Below are positions 9,441-22,900 of a stretch of 64,000 nt of DNA, in pieces. This DNA comes from Pezizomycotina sp. ARF18 (taxonomy: Eukaryota; Ascomycota): positions 314,633 through 378,632 of the forward strand of contig AZLU01000013.1 of NCBI GenBank assembly GCA_002224055.1, in the 5' to 3' direction. The notes below the pieces were generated by a model. That model was not told where the DNA came from, did not search any database, and saw only the letters and a list, made by a program, of their open reading frames with translations. Each line of letters opens with the position of its first letter. Positions within the stretch are counted from its first letter, which is position 1. The position numbers and the translations under genes are program-made.

Positions 9441-11967
9441 AACAACGGCGGATGTAAGACGATTTACTTGAAGGTCGTACCGCAGACGCAATACTTTATT
9501 GCAATTCTTTGCAGTAAAAGCGGAGAGGATGAGCTGGAAGGGGTGTGAACAAATTATGTAGTTTGCTGTTATATTATTCTCTCGTATCCTTTTTCTTTTT
9601 GCTACATGTATTGTTTTTTTTTAAACGTCGGGAATTTGTTGTAGTTAGTAAAATTGTATAATGTTTAGTGTGTGTATATAAATATTCATTGAGGGTGATT
9701 CATGAATTCAAGTCCATGTTTTTTTTTTGAGTAAGACAAGTTCATTTTGAATGTATATATCTAATTAAGATCGATCTGTCGATGACCGTGATTAATAAAT
9801 TTGAAGCAAATAGGTGGATACTTAGTGGTAAGTGCTTTAAGTATTTACAATGCCTTAATTCTACCTTTAAAATACTCCCAGTCGTACTTATGAGGGTCTC
9901 CCAGACTACTTGGTCCATATCGATCGGTTCTTAAGAGAATGCAAATACTTGAGTACGTTTCATATGATATACACGGACGAAAACGTATCTGCGTAAGAGA
10001 TGTAATCTTAACCTTCGTTTATGTTGGGGGATTCATCTGATGTCGTAGCTCTAAAGAAGAATCTTCACTTTTCTTACTATCTTCTGCACACATTAGATCT
10101 GGTAAATACTCTTTCGTTTGCAAAGTGTCAAAATCAGGATTCTGACCCCTAGAGACACCTTGATTCATCCAAAGAGTTTTACCTTCTGGTATGCAAAGAA
10201 GTTTGCGACGGATTTTCTACGCATTCATCCAACAACTGTGTCCGAGTCCTTGGGTATATCTTCTTTGCTTTGTGACAATGGCGACTGGCCGCAGCGGGAA
10301 AATAAGGCCCCGGTTTTGTTCAGTGATGTCCTGGAAAATATAATAATTTACTTTTTCAACCTTTGACCGGGAACATCTTTTCGAGGTCATCTGGGCGAAA
10401 ACAAAGACATGTTTTATATTTTATTAGCAAGTAAAAAAAAAAAAAAAAAAAAAAAAGAAGAAAGAAAGAAAGGAACGAAGGAAGGAACTACTCGTAATTC
10501 ATCAATACCAACTTACCTTAGGAAGTAAACTGAAATTCGATTTTATCCAACGTATAACCGAAATTTTGCGGACTTGGAAAGATCCTTGCGCTTGGATCCG
10601 GCACCGACGAACTTGTTGGCGACATTCTCGGAAGTGTTGGCGTAAGTGACGGTCACAGGGCGAACAGCAAAGATTTTAGCATTTCCAGAGATCCGGGTTT
10701 TCGTTTGAATCTTTGGGATGGAAATTATTGCCATTTCTGGGTTTTTGGTTTGAAGACATACCTCGTGCGCCTACTCGCCAATTGCATTTAGCAATTGAAA
10801 ATGAAAAAGAAGAAAGCAAAGAAAGAAGGAGGAAGCTGCACCAAAGGAAACTTCTCTTCTGTTTCGCAAATAAAAGTTATCTTCCGCCGAAATCCTCTCT
10901 TCGACGAAAAAAGCCCGCCTCCCCGCGTATGAAATACCTCCACGTCGCTGTCGATTTCTTCTACGTCTAAAATCTTTGCCTTTTCAAGGGGAAGGTCTAA
11001 TTCCTTATTTGCGCTGGATATTTCTGCGTTTGCTCCAAAAGGTATGGTGCCGCCAAAGGAATATATGAATACTATATGGGTTGAGGGTACGCTCTAGTAA
11101 AAGTCTTCTCTTATCGTCGTCCGTTTCATTTTATATTTATCGCGGGGGCGTTAGGTCGCGCATGCGTTTCAGGAGCGCGACGAATGCGTTGGCAACTGTG
11201 TCTGACTGGAGCCATAGTTTGCAAAACCTCTCCGCCAATCAACAATGTCTCCCCTCGCGGATAATGTCTTGGGTGTTATGAGCATGAACATTGAGGTGAT
11301 GTAAAGTGACCATCCTGTATATTTTCTTTGGGGAGTAATAACAATGGGATCCGGCTCCAAAACAAAAAAAAAAAAAAAACTTGAATGCGTAGAGAATCGA
11401 ACTTGAGAACTGCGGAGATATAAAAAGCTGAGAGTATCTGACCTAGAGAGGAACCTTTTGACTGCTAGGGTTGTTGGTGATAAATTGAGCTCGAGAAGTG
11501 TTCATGATCATTGCATGGAATTTTCGACGGTTGGTAAGTACTAGCTCAAAGTAATAGGAAGCAGCCACCAAAAACAAGATTTGACATTCAAATTCATTTC
11601 TTATACAACCTTGAGAGATTTTCTGGACAATAAGTCATAACTACTCAAGTACTACTTGCTGGGAGTTCTTATATCCAGTTTTTAATTTTGTCCATACAAG
11701 TCTTAAATACACATCCATATGCTTAGCAACGAAGCTAAGTAGCTCCTCCTTCTCGTTGAAACCGAGCTAGTGCGTGTCGTAATGCCAAGCTTGATAATAG
11801 CGTGCAGAGGCGCCATCCAACTTGCCTAGAAACCTACTAGAAAAAAGCCTTTCGATCTCTTTGATGTCACTCGAGAGTCGAAGATCTCTAAAAACCACAA
11901 ACCACTTTTAGAAAAAAAAAAAAATAAAAAAAAAAGTGAATTTTCACGATCCTTCCACCCCGCGACA
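9441..11967. other. Gene-poor spacer with poly(A) tracts
   Basis: Contains an A run of about 24 at 10433-10456, one of about 17 near 11365, and A-rich DNA near 11910-11935. The only stretch with coding character is 10543-10734 on the minus strand, listed separately. Nothing else is recognised. Confidence 0.45.
10543..10734 (-). CDS. Short unidentified open frame
   Basis: A 63-residue frame with balanced composition contains KIFAVRPVTVTYANTSENVA and ends GSKRKDLSKSAKFRLYVG. It could be the last exon of a small gene or a fragment. No family is recognised and upstream exons were not found, so it is uncertain that this is expressed. Confidence 0.2.
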   Translation of the reverse strand: MAIISIPKIQTKTRISGNAKIFAVRPVTVTYANTSENVANKFVGAGSKRKDLSKSAKFRLYVG

Positions 11968-13738
11968 ATGGCGCCATTAAAAGTGTTCGTGCACCGATGC
12001 TTTCCCTACGATCTTTTGTTTAGCTTGGAGTTTCTTTTCATCATTGTGTTGAGGAAATAAATAACTAACATATTTGGCTTTTTGTTTTTGGCGCGAACAG
12101 AGTCGTCGTCGGTAACCCGTACGGCAAATTCGTCGAAGTCCTCTCGAAGCTCGAAACATTGCACAAAAAGAACAACTTCTCCTTCGGTATAATCGCCGGC
12201 GACCTCTTCTCCGAACCCTCCCCTTCCGACGACGGCGACGAAAAAGCCGACGAGGATATCCAGCGGTTACTGCGCGGCGAGATCACTGTACCTCTACCAG
12301 TTTATTTCTCCCTGGGTCGCGCGGGTCTACCTAAAGCCGTGCAGGAGCGCGTCGACGCGTCCGCTGGAGAAGTCTGCGAGAATCTATTTTTTCTCGGTAA
12401 GCGCGCGACGCTGACGACATCCGACGGCGCGAAGATCGTGTGCCTTGGAGGGCGGTTGGATGCGAATATCGGCTCGCAGAGTAAAGAGCAGTATTTACCG
12501 TGGTACTCGGAGCAAGATGCCAGCGTACTCAAAGGAGCCAATAACGCTGACGTTTTATTAACGTACGAATGGCCCGAAGGCGTCGTAAACGGGTCGACTA
12601 AGGGCGCCAGTTTGGAGGGCGAAGGCGGAGTTAAAGCGATCTCGAAGTTAGTCGAGGGTTTACGTCCGCGGTACCACTTCGTCTGCGCTACGAAGAGGGG
12701 ACGGCGACGAAGGTAGCGGAACTGTTTTTTACGAGAGGGAACCGTACAGGAATGATGTGAAAGAGAAGGATCCGCTTGGTTCGCAGGCTACGTTACGAGG
12801 TTCATCGCACTGGCGGATTACGGGAATACGGCGAAGGCGAAGGCGCTGTACGCTTTTAATCTGAATCTGGAGACGCGAATACGACGCTACGCCGGATGTA
12901 ACGCCGTGCCCGTACGCTAGCTCCGGGAGGAAGCGGCAGCACGAGAGTCGCTGGCCGCGTCGAATTTCTTCTGGGGGGGTCGCACTCGCACGACGGCGGT
13001 CATGGGGCGGTCGCGGCGGAAAACGGGGCAGGCACGACCGTCACGACCGCGGCGGGCCACGGCCGCCTCCGGGACCGGATTCCTGCTTCTTCTGCTATCA
13101 AACCCGAACCTGGCGAAGCACCTCATCACGTCGATCGGCTGGAGGCGTACCTAACTACCGCGAAGGGTCGCTGACCACGACATCATCCAACGGTGCCGGT
13201 ATGAATAAATTCTCCGGTCACATACTAATAATACCCTTCGCGCATTCCCCTACCTAAACGCGATCGAAGACCCGAAGTAAAAGGGATACGCTCAACGAAA
13301 TGAAAAGTACAAGAAGGCGCTGGAGACGATGTACTGGCTAAAAGGCTGCGGGACCGTTACGTTCGAGATTGCGCGTAAGGCTGGTGTGCACACGCACTGG
13401 CAGGTCGTACCGTCGGAAAGACGCTATCGTGACGTGGAGGAAGCATTTAGAAAAGCGGCGGATGAAGAAGCAGCCGTGGAGGGCGTGGAGGAACGTGAGG
13501 CGGCGGATACGGAGGAGCAAGACTACTTTCGCGTTTGGATATCGGTGCTGACGGAGAAGGGTCGCAAAGCGCTGTTCATGCCGCTGAACGAGAAGGTCAG
13601 GTTCGACATGCAGTTTGGGAGAAAAGTACTCGCGGGTGTGCTGGATTTACTGGACAGGCTGTCGTGGAAGACTGCTCGCAGAGCGTTGACGACGAGACGA
13701 GGGAGGCGGAGGCGTTCAAGAAGGCGTTCGAGGTGTAA
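11968..13738 (+). CDS. CWF19-like protein 1 (Drn1 homologue)
   Basis: Homologue of human CWF19L1 and yeast Drn1, which binds the debranching enzyme Dbr1 and promotes intron lariat turnover. A short first exon (MAPLK) is followed by an intron ending near 12101. Then comes VVVVGNPYGKFVEVLSKLET, a metallophosphatase-like CwfJ N-terminal domain without the full catalytic set, through GIIAGDLFSEP and KIVCLGGRLDANIG. After a frame jump near 12705 come the CwfJ C-terminal segments: SNPNLAKHLITSIG, the HIT-like GVHTHWQVVP (about 13385), and KEKGRKALFMPLNEKVRFDM-like sequence ending EAEAFKKAFEV. The length, about 550 residues, fits the family. Several frame jumps (near 12705, 12780, 13090, 13690) look like indels. 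Confidence 0.85.
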
Positions 13739-14109
13739 CGATTTTAGTCTCGAATAAAGAGATTTTTTCTTAGTTTAAATATTTTCTTAAAGCGGCTACT
13801 TTTAAGATCTGTTGGAGAAGATAGGCTCTCCAAGATCGTGTATACTACTAGCTATATCATTTTGTTTTTGGGAAGGATGTGGTAGACAGGGGAGATATTT
13901 CCCAGGAGCATATCCTACTCATGCACTGCATCACAGCCGGTGCGAATGAACATATCTACTTTCCATTCGCGGGAATATTTATCCTCAGATACTTCAATTA
14001 CTTCTGAAATCGATCTCTGTAGAGCTTTATGCTGCCTTCTGTATTGCATATACGTTTCAGACCTAATAAGTTATAAACAAGAGAATCTTTCCAATACGAA
14101 AGATCTTAA
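13739..14109. other. Spacer between convergent CWF19L1 and MCM4
   Basis: AT-rich, with no coding potential. It probably holds the two 3' untranslated regions. Confidence 0.5.
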
Positions 14110-17100
14110 TTACCAAATCCTAATAGAGTTTAATGACCAGTAACCCTTCTGATGGTCTCTTATGCCGTCGCCGCTGACGGTGACCTGTCCTTCCTGTTCT
14201 AAGCTCCTAAGCGCCTCAGTGAACTCTCCGCCTCCGGCTGCACGGTGCTCTGCTCCTGCAGCCTCCTTTGTACCTCAGAAAACCTCACGCGCCGCCGTTC
14301 CTAGTCATCTCGTCAGCAAACCGATAATAGCAGCCTTCAGATCTCCCTTCCTCCTGCGTTCGCTAACACCGATGCCACGAGCAAGTCCATATCGTGCGGC
14401 CGGTAACCGGATCCGTCGCGGATTCTTTGATGGCGGAACGGATAAGGCGGACGGCCTCCTTGACGTCGTCGATCCTGACTTCCTCGGCCAGGCGCATTTT
14501 GGCGTGCGCTTCCGACAGGCGGATCATGGACTCGAGCTGACGGGTCGTCGCGGTGATGCGGCGCTCGGCGGCGCGGACGTCCTCGCCGAGCTTGCGGAGC
14601 TCGACGTACGATTTTACGAGCTCCTCGGCGGCGCCTTCGGAGATCACGGGGTGGCAGTACTGGCGGGCGTAGGAGAGAGGTTAGGTTTCGATGGGCTGAA
14701 GCATAATATAAAGTTTAGTTTGGGGTGATTTAATTAAATAAAGAAATGGAAAGGTTTACTCACTAATATCTCCCTCGTTCCAGCGGCGTGCTCGGGTCTA
14801 TCTTCAAGGTACATACCCACAAGATGCCTAGCAAGCATTCTGTCGGCCTTCTCGTCGACTTTGTCGAGCATAAGATAAACAAGGTCGAATCTACTAAGCA
14901 GCGTCGGCGGCAGGTCGATGTTCTGCGGAACCGGTAGGTTAGGATTGTACTTACTACCGATCGGGTTCGCTGAAGCAAGGATCGAGGTCCTGGCGTTGAG
15001 CGTCGTGATGATACCGCTTTAGCAATGGAGACGGTCTGCTGTTCCATGATTCGTGCAGCACGGAGCGCGTGGATTCGGACATCTTGTCGAACTCGTCGAT
15101 GCAGCAGATACGCCGTCGGAAAGGACGAGGGCACCGGATTCGAGGACCAGCTGCTTGGATTCGGGATCTCTGGTAACGTATGCGGTAAGACCAACGGCGG
15201 AACTTCCTTGCCGCTGGTGTAAATACCTCTCGGAGCGATCTTGTGGACGTACGAGAGCAGCTGGGATTCGAAGTAACGGTCACCGCAGAGGAGATGTTGA
15301 TGTCACCACGGTACGGGGCTCCACCCTTTCGAATTTTTGTTCGTGCCACCGAACAGCTGCAATAAAACGCCTTTCTTGACATCGTCCATCTCAAAGATAC
15401 TCGGTGCGAGGGAGCGGGAGAGCACTTCGTATCATCGTACCGTCGAGATATTTCCTTAATTTATATTCACTTCTTCCTCAGAAAGCTTTCTGACTTCTTC
15501 GACATCCTGTGCCACTTGATCTGCTACATCGCCCTCAAGGTTGAAATATCCAGGCCCATCCTCTCTTGTCAACTTTCTGGATGTGAAGCCGTCCACAAAG
15601 GTCTTGAATAGATTTTTGATTGTCCTCTGCCTAGGGTTAATCCTTACGGGCACACTGCGAAAAATACCCGTGACATCGATGCGGTCACCGGCCTTGCAAA
15701 CGTCAACGAGCTCGTCGTAGACGAGCATGAAATGGAATGCGGCGTTTGACCATCTGGTATACTGTCCGGCGTTTCCTGGAGCTTGATGATTTGCTTGTCG
15801 GCGAATTCCGATCTGTTGTGCACGATCTGCATGGAATTGACGGATTTACAGACCTCGCGAGGGCAGGGTCGGCTCCGCAATCTTCCCGCGGTCGATTCTA
15901 CGGTGACGGTGTGCATGCAGACCTGGCATTTGAAGAATGCGACTTTCATGTCGGGAATAACGGGAGTGGTACGGATTACCATCCCTTTAACTCGAACGAG
16001 CTTGTCCATATCTGCGGGGAGTCAGTATTAACTTGAACAATTGCTAAAATTCTAAATAATGGAAGTAGGGGGCAGCTTACCCTCCGGATTCAAGTCTCGC
16101 AGATTGGAGGTCTTCTCCCCGTTAAAAGGGCGAACCTTGAAGATTTTGGACGAGATAGCATCAGCTTCATCGGGCGTCGCGATGATTTCAACCATGACAT
16201 CCCTGACAGTCTGGTCCATAATGGGGACAATTTCCTGCGGGTAGTGGTACAATTGGTGGTGCAGCTTCTTCGACCTCGGGTAGGATTTCAGGTCTTGAAT
16301 ATCCAAGTTCAGGTTCGTGAGACCAAGGTCTTTCATCTGCTTGAGCATCCGAACGTACGTCAGATCTTCCCTTCGCCGGCGTTGACTTGCTCGCCCGCCG
16401 CGATCGTGCGGTACTTGCTCTTGAAGTCCAGCAGGAAGTTCCTGAACGACGATATGGCTTCCTGGATGTTGACAGTTGTACCCCAGATGAGCCGCCTCGC
16501 GTCGTCGCCCGCGCTGGGGTCCGAGGTAACGTTCTGGCTGAAGGTAGCGTCCGAGGCCTATCGTGTCCTTCCCTGGCGACGCCGACGGGATCGACGAAGA
16601 GACGCCTCCTGTGAGCTGGCGTGATTGCATCGGAGGGGTGGATGTCTCCACGTCTCGGCCCGCGAGGCGTCGAATCTATTCCCTGTTAATTTCAAGAATA
16701 AGAGAGTTAGTCTCAATTTAAAGAGTTATGACATAAGCCGTAAGGAGTAGAACGAGAGTACCTAAAGCAGACCGAGGCGTACGAGAACCTGCTCCGAATC
16801 GCGAAGCATCGTGTGCTGTCCTAGTGGGCGAAGAACTAGCACCGTACGCGAGCGGAGAAGATACTACCAGAAACCAAAAAAAGTCGTCAGCCAGGGGTTC
16901 CAAGCAATAGACACATCCTTTCGAAAGATCCTGGTTTATTGAAGCTTCAAACTAACCATCCATTGCCATCTGATTCCTTGCTTTCGGCGTCAAGTCGTTA
17001 CCACCTGGGGAGCTAGTATCCATGTCATCTGGAGCTGGTGTGTGCGAGCTCCTGTCTGCAGCACCGGACTTCCTCTGGAGGGCGACGATGAAGCTTCATA

Positions 17101-17236
17101 GAACAACGGCGACGAGGCTGCTACGGGACTGCTTGCGGCTGCGAGGTACTAGCAGCGGCAGCGCTTCTCCTGGTAGTGCGCGGGGTCGTAGTTTGAGAGT
17201 TCGCCTGCTGCCGAGCAGACCTGCGGGGTGTCGACA
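14110..17236 (-). CDS. MCM4: MCM4, DNA replication licensing helicase subunit
   Basis: Subunit of the MCM2-7 ring, the replicative helicase loaded at origins. It starts [10 protein letters not shown] at 17236. A Ser-rich N-terminal tail is followed by the N-terminal domain with zinc-binding cysteines ([15 protein letters not shown]...[12 protein letters not shown], about 15850-15930) and the MCM4-diagnostic [16 protein letters not shown]. The AAA+ domain follows (GDINI near 15300, [19 protein letters not shown] near 15100, arginine finger [12 protein letters not shown] near 14880), then a helical lid ([15 protein letters not shown]) and a C-terminal winged-helix end ([20 protein letters not shown]). 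Introns lie near 16012-16079 and 14697-14764. In the Walker A region (near 15270) bases are missing, and several GGG or AAA codons appear one base short. The exact stop is uncertain by a few codons. Confidence 0.93.
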
Positions 17237-17458
17237 TGCTTGCGAGATCTTTCCGAGTTTGCTACTTGACAATGGATATTTTAGATAGACTTTTGAGAAC
17301 AACAGGCAGTACAGTAGGTAGCAGTTCGTAAGGTAAAAGACATAATCCGTTATGAACAATGTTCACGATACTCGGGAAGAGTATTGTTTGTTTTTGTTGC
17401 TTTTTTTTGTTGTTTTGTCGACCTTGTGGTTCCCTATGTTACTTTTTAATTGGAGCTG

Positions 17459-17467
17459 AATTTTTCA
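17459..17467 (-). promoter_or_regulatory. RRPE-like element upstream of UTP18
   Basis: The minus strand reads TGAAAAATT, matching the core of the ribosomal RNA processing element common upstream of yeast ribosome-assembly genes. It sits 278 bases before the UTP18 start. UTP20 has a similar element. The site is short and could occur by chance. Confidence 0.35.
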
Positions 17468-17492
17468 CCACACAAGCTACTTCGACCACTTA

Positions 17493-17498
17493 ACGCGT
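17493..17498. promoter_or_regulatory. ACGCGT (MluI cell-cycle box) upstream of MCM4
   Basis: Palindromic ACGCGT is the binding site of MBF, the G1/S activator that drives MCM genes in yeasts. It lies 257 bases upstream of the MCM4 start. A hexamer is expected by chance about 15 times in this window, so position is the main support. Confidence 0.4.
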
Positions 17499-17744
17499 CT
17501 CATTTTTCTCTGAGCGCGCGACCTGTATACGCACAACAGCGTACTATTCAGCATACACAGCACGTTTGATACGTGCTGTTAGATCTTTATCAATCTCTTA
17601 TCTTATCGTTTTATCTTATCAGCGCAAAAATCGACCTTGGGCGAAAAATTGTCACCGGTTAAAAAACTTCCCAATCTTCAACAGATTCTCGAGAGCAGAC
17701 TCCCATCCTTCCACGATCCTCAGCACAAGGAAACACCTCTCACA

Positions 17745-19660
17745 ATGGCTAGATCTCGTCCGAAAAGCTCCAAGAAGAAGGCCGCCGAAGCTTCCAAGCC
17801 TGAGATAAGCGGCTTAGATCAGATCAAGGAAGCGAACATGAAGGACCGGTTAAGAACAACTGAAGGCTAACGCCGGCAAACCGAAGGATGCGAAGGAATT
17901 GGAGCTTGAGAAGCTCATTTTTGGTGACCTGGCAGGGTTCAATGAAGCACTCAACGAGGATATAGATGAAGATCTGTACGGTGTAAATGACGAAGATGCG
18001 GGGGATGCTTTTGGCGACTCAACTGGCGGTGCGCTGCAGAAGAGGAATGAGTTGGACCTCGAGGCTATGGAAGACAATGACGTTAGGACCCATTCTCAGC
18101 AATTTGCTTTTCAAATTGTCGCTATAGCTAACAGAGGCGTTAAACTTTTATAATAAAATAGCTTTTCTTTGTCGATTCGGGACCTGCGCAAGCACCAGGG
18201 CCGATAGATACGACGGAAACTCGAAAAAGGATGGCGATGTCGAGGCAGATGGCGGACGGGGCGAACCTGCATGGGAAGACAGCGACGACGAGCGCTTAAA
18301 GATATCGCTGATGGGTAAACCGCTCCTCCGTAAGCTCAGGGATACTCCGTTGGACGACGTTATAAGCGGCAAGGAATACACGAGAAGACTACGGAGACAA
18401 TATGAGAGATTGAACCCGATACCCGACTGGGCGCTTCCTCCATCCTCAACGACTAAAGAAAAGCCGAAGAAGCGAATTAGACGTTCTTCTGTTTCCTCCG
18501 AGTCCTCGGAGTCAAGTCACGACGACATGGAGCTCGACGAAGTCCAACAGACCGAATCCCTCTCCTCGCTCCTACAATCCAACCAGCGCTATACCCAGAA
18601 GAACCGCGCCGGCAAGCTCAAGCCCGAAAACCTCGACATCTTCCGCCTCCGGGACGCGAACCACCAAGCGCCGTCGAAATCGGGTATCCAGTGCCTCCTT
18701 CCACCTGACGCATCCCTTTTGCTATCCGGAGGCTTCGACCACGTTCTCCGGCTATACCACATCGACGGCAAGAGCAACCCGCCGCTACGTCATTATATCT
18801 GCAATCCACGCCAATACGTTCCGCCGCATTCCACCCGGACGGCAAGCGCGTCTTCGCGTCCGGCCGGCGGCGGTTCTTCCACATATGGGACCTCGAGAGC
18901 GGAGCCGTGGATAAAGTCACGCGGATATACGGGTACGCGCAGGAGCAGAAGTCGATGGAGCACTTCAAGCTGTCGCCGTGCGGGCGGTTCGTCGCGCTCG
19001 TCGGGTCGAAGGGGACGGTTAACATACTCGACGCGGGCGCGGCGCAGTGGATATCTGCTGTTAAGATTGAAGGCGTTGTGGCGGATATAAACTGGACCCA
19101 CGACGGCGGGAAGCTCTTCGTCGCGGGGAAAGGAGGTGAGGTTTGGGAGTGGGAGTCGGGCGAGAGGCGGATTTCGCAGCGGTGGACGGACGAAGGTGGT
19201 GTCGGCTTGACGAAGATATCGCTCGGAGGGGATAGGGACCGTTGGTGCGCCGTGGGCAGCCAGAGCGGTATTGTGAACGTTTACGACAGGTTGAATAATG
19301 CGGATAGCTTCGCGGAAGGTAATCCGAAGCCGCTGAAGGCGCTGGGTCAGCTCGTCATTCTACGACCGTTTTGGAATTTGCGAAGGACGGTCAGATTATG
19401 TGCATGGCGAGCAAAGCGAAGGGAGATGCGCTGAGGATGGGTAGGTCTACACGAAACGTTTGCTATTTCAACATACATAAGTCTTGGTGCTAACATTATC
19501 TTTTATCCAGTTCACCTCCCAACCTGCACGGTTTTCAAGAATTGGCCGACGAGTTCTACCCCTTGGGTAAAGTGACTTGTGCTGCCTTTGCGGCAATTCG
19601 ACCGGCTTGTTTGCTGCTGGCAATGAACAGGGCAAGATAAGACTCTGGGAAATACGGTAG
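17745..19660 (+). CDS. UTP18: UTP18, U3 snoRNP / SSU processome WD-repeat protein
   Basis: Component of the UTP-B module of the small-subunit processome, which processes 18S pre-rRNA in the nucleolus. In other species it carries an AIM that recruits Mtr4 and the exosome. It starts MARSRPKSSKKKAAEA, a basic tail, followed by an acidic region. An intron at about 18082-18160 comes next, then LFFVDSGPAQAP, KPLLRKLRDTPLDDVISGKE and YTRRLRRQYERLNPIPDWA. The WD propeller starts at LDIFRLRDANHQAPSKSGIQ and contains LLLSGGFDHVLRLYHIDGK, FHIWDLESGAV-like sequence, EQKSMEHFKLSPCGRFVALV, GGEVWEWESGERR and DRWCAVGSQSGIVNVYD. It ends GKIRLWEIR after an intron near 19441-19511. Frame jumps occur near 17860, 18810 and 19360. 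The length fits the family (about 560-600 residues). Confidence 0.93.
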
Positions 19661-19908
19661 AAAAAGGGCGTTTCTCTTTTATGGAACGGGAGCACCTTGT
19701 ATCATTAGAAAAGAAGGCATTTGTACAATATAGCTTTGCAATATAACTTAATAATACTTATATGCGATTGCAAAATAGTTTATTATACATAATTAACTTT
19801 TGGTTCTATACATATTGTACACGCCACGTAGTGGTACAATAATATTACACTCTTCCGCCATTCTCCCACACATTAGGCTCCACCTTTCTTTCAATCGAAG
19901 ATATATTA

Positions 19909-22900
19909 CTAGCGTCTGGACCTCCTCATCTCCCTGAACGCCGAGTGCTTCGCCTTCTTGGACTCCTTACTCCTCTCGTGCTTCCTCATCTTCCGCCTGG
20001 CAGCTCTCTCCGGATCCGACACGAGCTGGATGGACCTCTTGTGCTTCCTCTCCCGCCGTCTGGTCTGCACGTCGTTCCTGACCGAGGCGTAAGCTTCAGC
20101 ATAGGCTGTAGTCCCCATGCGCGTGCTGAGCATCTGCAGTATTTTGCGCTAGGGGTTTCAAATCTGTAAAGGAAAAACAAAAATTAGTATTTCTCAGGCG
20201 AGGATGTATAAATGTGAAAAAGATTTAGTAATTAGAGTTTTATCTGTACCTTTGAGATGCTCGCTCTCAGACTCGATGAGATTGTACAGCGGCATTATGA
20301 TCTTGGAAGCTACGGGAATAAGGTCTTCCGCGGAAATGATCTGCGTGAGCGAAGCGAGTAGCTGCAGTCCGGATATTTTACCGGTGACGTTCCTCTGCTG
20401 CGGCCGTTCGAAACGGACTACTCCCGCTGCTCTATTGATTAGCCAGTGAATCGCCAGCTCATTATTACCGCTGATGTCTTCATCGCTAGTCCCTTCGTTG
20501 TCCGAGTTCTCAGAATCATTCTCCTCGTCGGATTCAGCCTCATTCGTATTGCCCTTCTTAGCTCCGCTGGCATAGAAGCAGCGGGCGAGGAAGACGAGGT
20601 TACGAACAGCTTGCAAGCCTAGTTCGTCCGTGAGCTCCGGTATCCTAAGCTGGCCGAAAGAGGCTTTCGCCATGGAAATCATCTCATCCTTCGTGATTTC
20701 CGCTCCGTGCTCGCCGCGCAACGGAATGTCTTTAAGATCGCCTTTGAAGTCGCCGAAGAAGAGACCGATCAAGCGGGAGGCAACGAGGCGGACCCATGCG
20801 TGGTGATAACTCATGCAGGCTTGAACGGCGGTCCAGATTTGCGCGTACTTCTTCGAATACCGTCGTCCAGGACTTGCTTGACGATCTTCGTCCACGTTTG
20901 CAGCGAAAAGTAGATGATTTCCCAGCTGGCTGCGTCCTCCGATTCGGGTTCGAAAGAAAGCTGGGTATGGTTTTGCTTGTTCGAACCTTCCTCAAGAATT
21001 GAGAGAATCTCCTGTGATACGAGCGGTACTTCTCCCTTCGCGTCGGCTTTGTACGCATCAAAGTACATCCCGTACAGCTGTACCGCGACCCTCGTTAGCA
21101 TCGGTTTCTCCCTCTGCGTAAGCCACGACTTCATCGGATTCAAGAATGACTGCAGGCTCTCTTTATCCGCCCTTTCAAGACACTTTCGCAGCAGCGCCGC
21201 CGCCATCTCCCTGCACTCCGCCGACTCATCGTTGACGAGCGACATGACTAACGGTACGAAGAAGAACCGCACGACCTCCGGCATCGACTGGTCGCCGACC
21301 TTAGTCAGGAACAAATGCACGGCTTCCATGACGGACTTCCGGCCGGACTCGTGCTCGTACTCCAAATTTGCGGCGAGGAACTGCAGCTGCTTCTTCAGCT
21401 TCGCTGATCCTTGTGGGTACTCCGTCACGAACTGGAAGTATATCCCCTGCAGGAATCGCGGACGGCGCGGGCTTGGTTCGTCACCATTATCCGGGATACC
21501 TCCTCCATGATGTCGTACACGCCGTCGATGACGATCTTCCGTGAGAGGACGGCTTTGATAAAGTTGAACGTAACACCCTGGCGGTCGGGCTCTTCGAGGT
21601 CAGGCGCGACGCGGTCGAGGAGGTAAGCGAGGTTGGCGTCTTTGATCTTTACGCTGCTCAGTTTCTTCTCCCGCAGGATGGAAGACAGGAGCTTCAAGCT
21701 CGCCTGGGCTAGTTCCGCGTTCGTAGACGGGCAAGCGCGGATGAAAGCCATGCATTGCGCGATGTAAACGCCGGCGCCGTTCTTAATAGCCGGGAGATCG
21801 ACTCTGATAATCGCAGAAATCAACCGTATCGCGCTAATCTGCACTTCCTCTTCATCGGACAGCATCGCGTCTCCGATCATCGGCATGAACCCGTCTAAAT
21901 TTTCAGGCGTCATCAAAAACTCGTTCTTCTGGAGGGTAGACCGCAGGAGTTCAAACGCAAACTTTATAAACTTGAAACTGTGCGAATTCAACTGCGACGT
22001 CGTCTGCTTGTGCTTGTGGATCTTCGTGTCGACGATGAACCTCTCCGATTCTGTTCCGAGAATGTTTTCTTCCGCTCTGGTTTCTTCGTAGCTTCTTGCG
22101 ACTTGTAAATATCCTCGACTACCTGCCAGCAGAAAATCAACAGCTCTTGGGACTTCAGGCTTTCGTTCCTCGCGATGCCGAGCGTCATGCGCCTGAGTAG
22201 CTCGTCGGCCTTTTTCACGATTTTCAAGGTTAATTTCTCCGCGAGTATGCCCTTGATCGGCTTGATGAGGTCCTGCAGGTACTGAGCGGTCGTGATGCTC
22301 GCGATAAGTTCCATAGAATCGTAGCTCTTAGAGCTCTTGACCTCCTTCATCTTGTTCGTGTAGCCCTCCGCGTCTTTTTCCGATCCGATGACGCCGAAGA
22401 TATCTTCCATTACGATATCCGCGATCATGGCGGCGCAGTAGTTTATAGTGCCGATTTTAAACTGCGGGACGACGGATAAGAGTAAGGTGTGTACGGTGTA
22501 CGAGAGGACATGCAACTGATAGCCTCTGAGAAGCGCTCCTTTGAGTTCTTTCAAGATGAAACCGAAGTATTTCGGGCCTAGCAAGGTGGAGATTTCGGTG
22601 AGCGTTTTGCGGGTGGTGTCCCTCGAACCCTGGTCGCGGCTGCGCAGGACGTGGCAGATATCCATAAGGACTCCGGAGAGTCGGCTGTTCATCTCTTCCT
22701 CCGGTAAAACGTGCAGAAGCTTCACGATGGAGATGGCGAGAGGCATGCGCAAGCTTACCATTGCCTCGTCTTTATGGTGGAGGTAGTTAGTGAGGATAGG
22801 AAGGAATACGGTGGTGATGTCTTCGGTTAACTTGGATTTGGGAGGTAAGACGGTCGAGAGCCGTGAAGCGATTGGTCCATCCGGCATTTCGATATCTTCG

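Larger units (their letters stand above)
17237..17744. promoter_or_regulatory. Divergent promoter of MCM4 and UTP18
   Basis: The 508-bp interval between two start codons facing away from each other must carry both promoters. It holds one ACGCGT box, an RRPE-like element, a T/G-rich tract near 17390-17420 and pyrimidine-rich leader DNA before UTP18. A short shared interval could couple the two genes, one for DNA replication and one for ribosome assembly. Confidence 0.7.

Noticed and set aside
9173-9491. Thr/Tyr/Pro-rich minus-strand frames resembling a repeat surface protein
   Set aside because: They are antisense to the secreted-protein gene and the short tandem repeat after it.
11385-11470. 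Possible tRNA on the minus strand (GTTCGATTC loop-like motif)
   Set aside because: The five-base T-stem does not pair and no acceptor or D-arm could be fitted.
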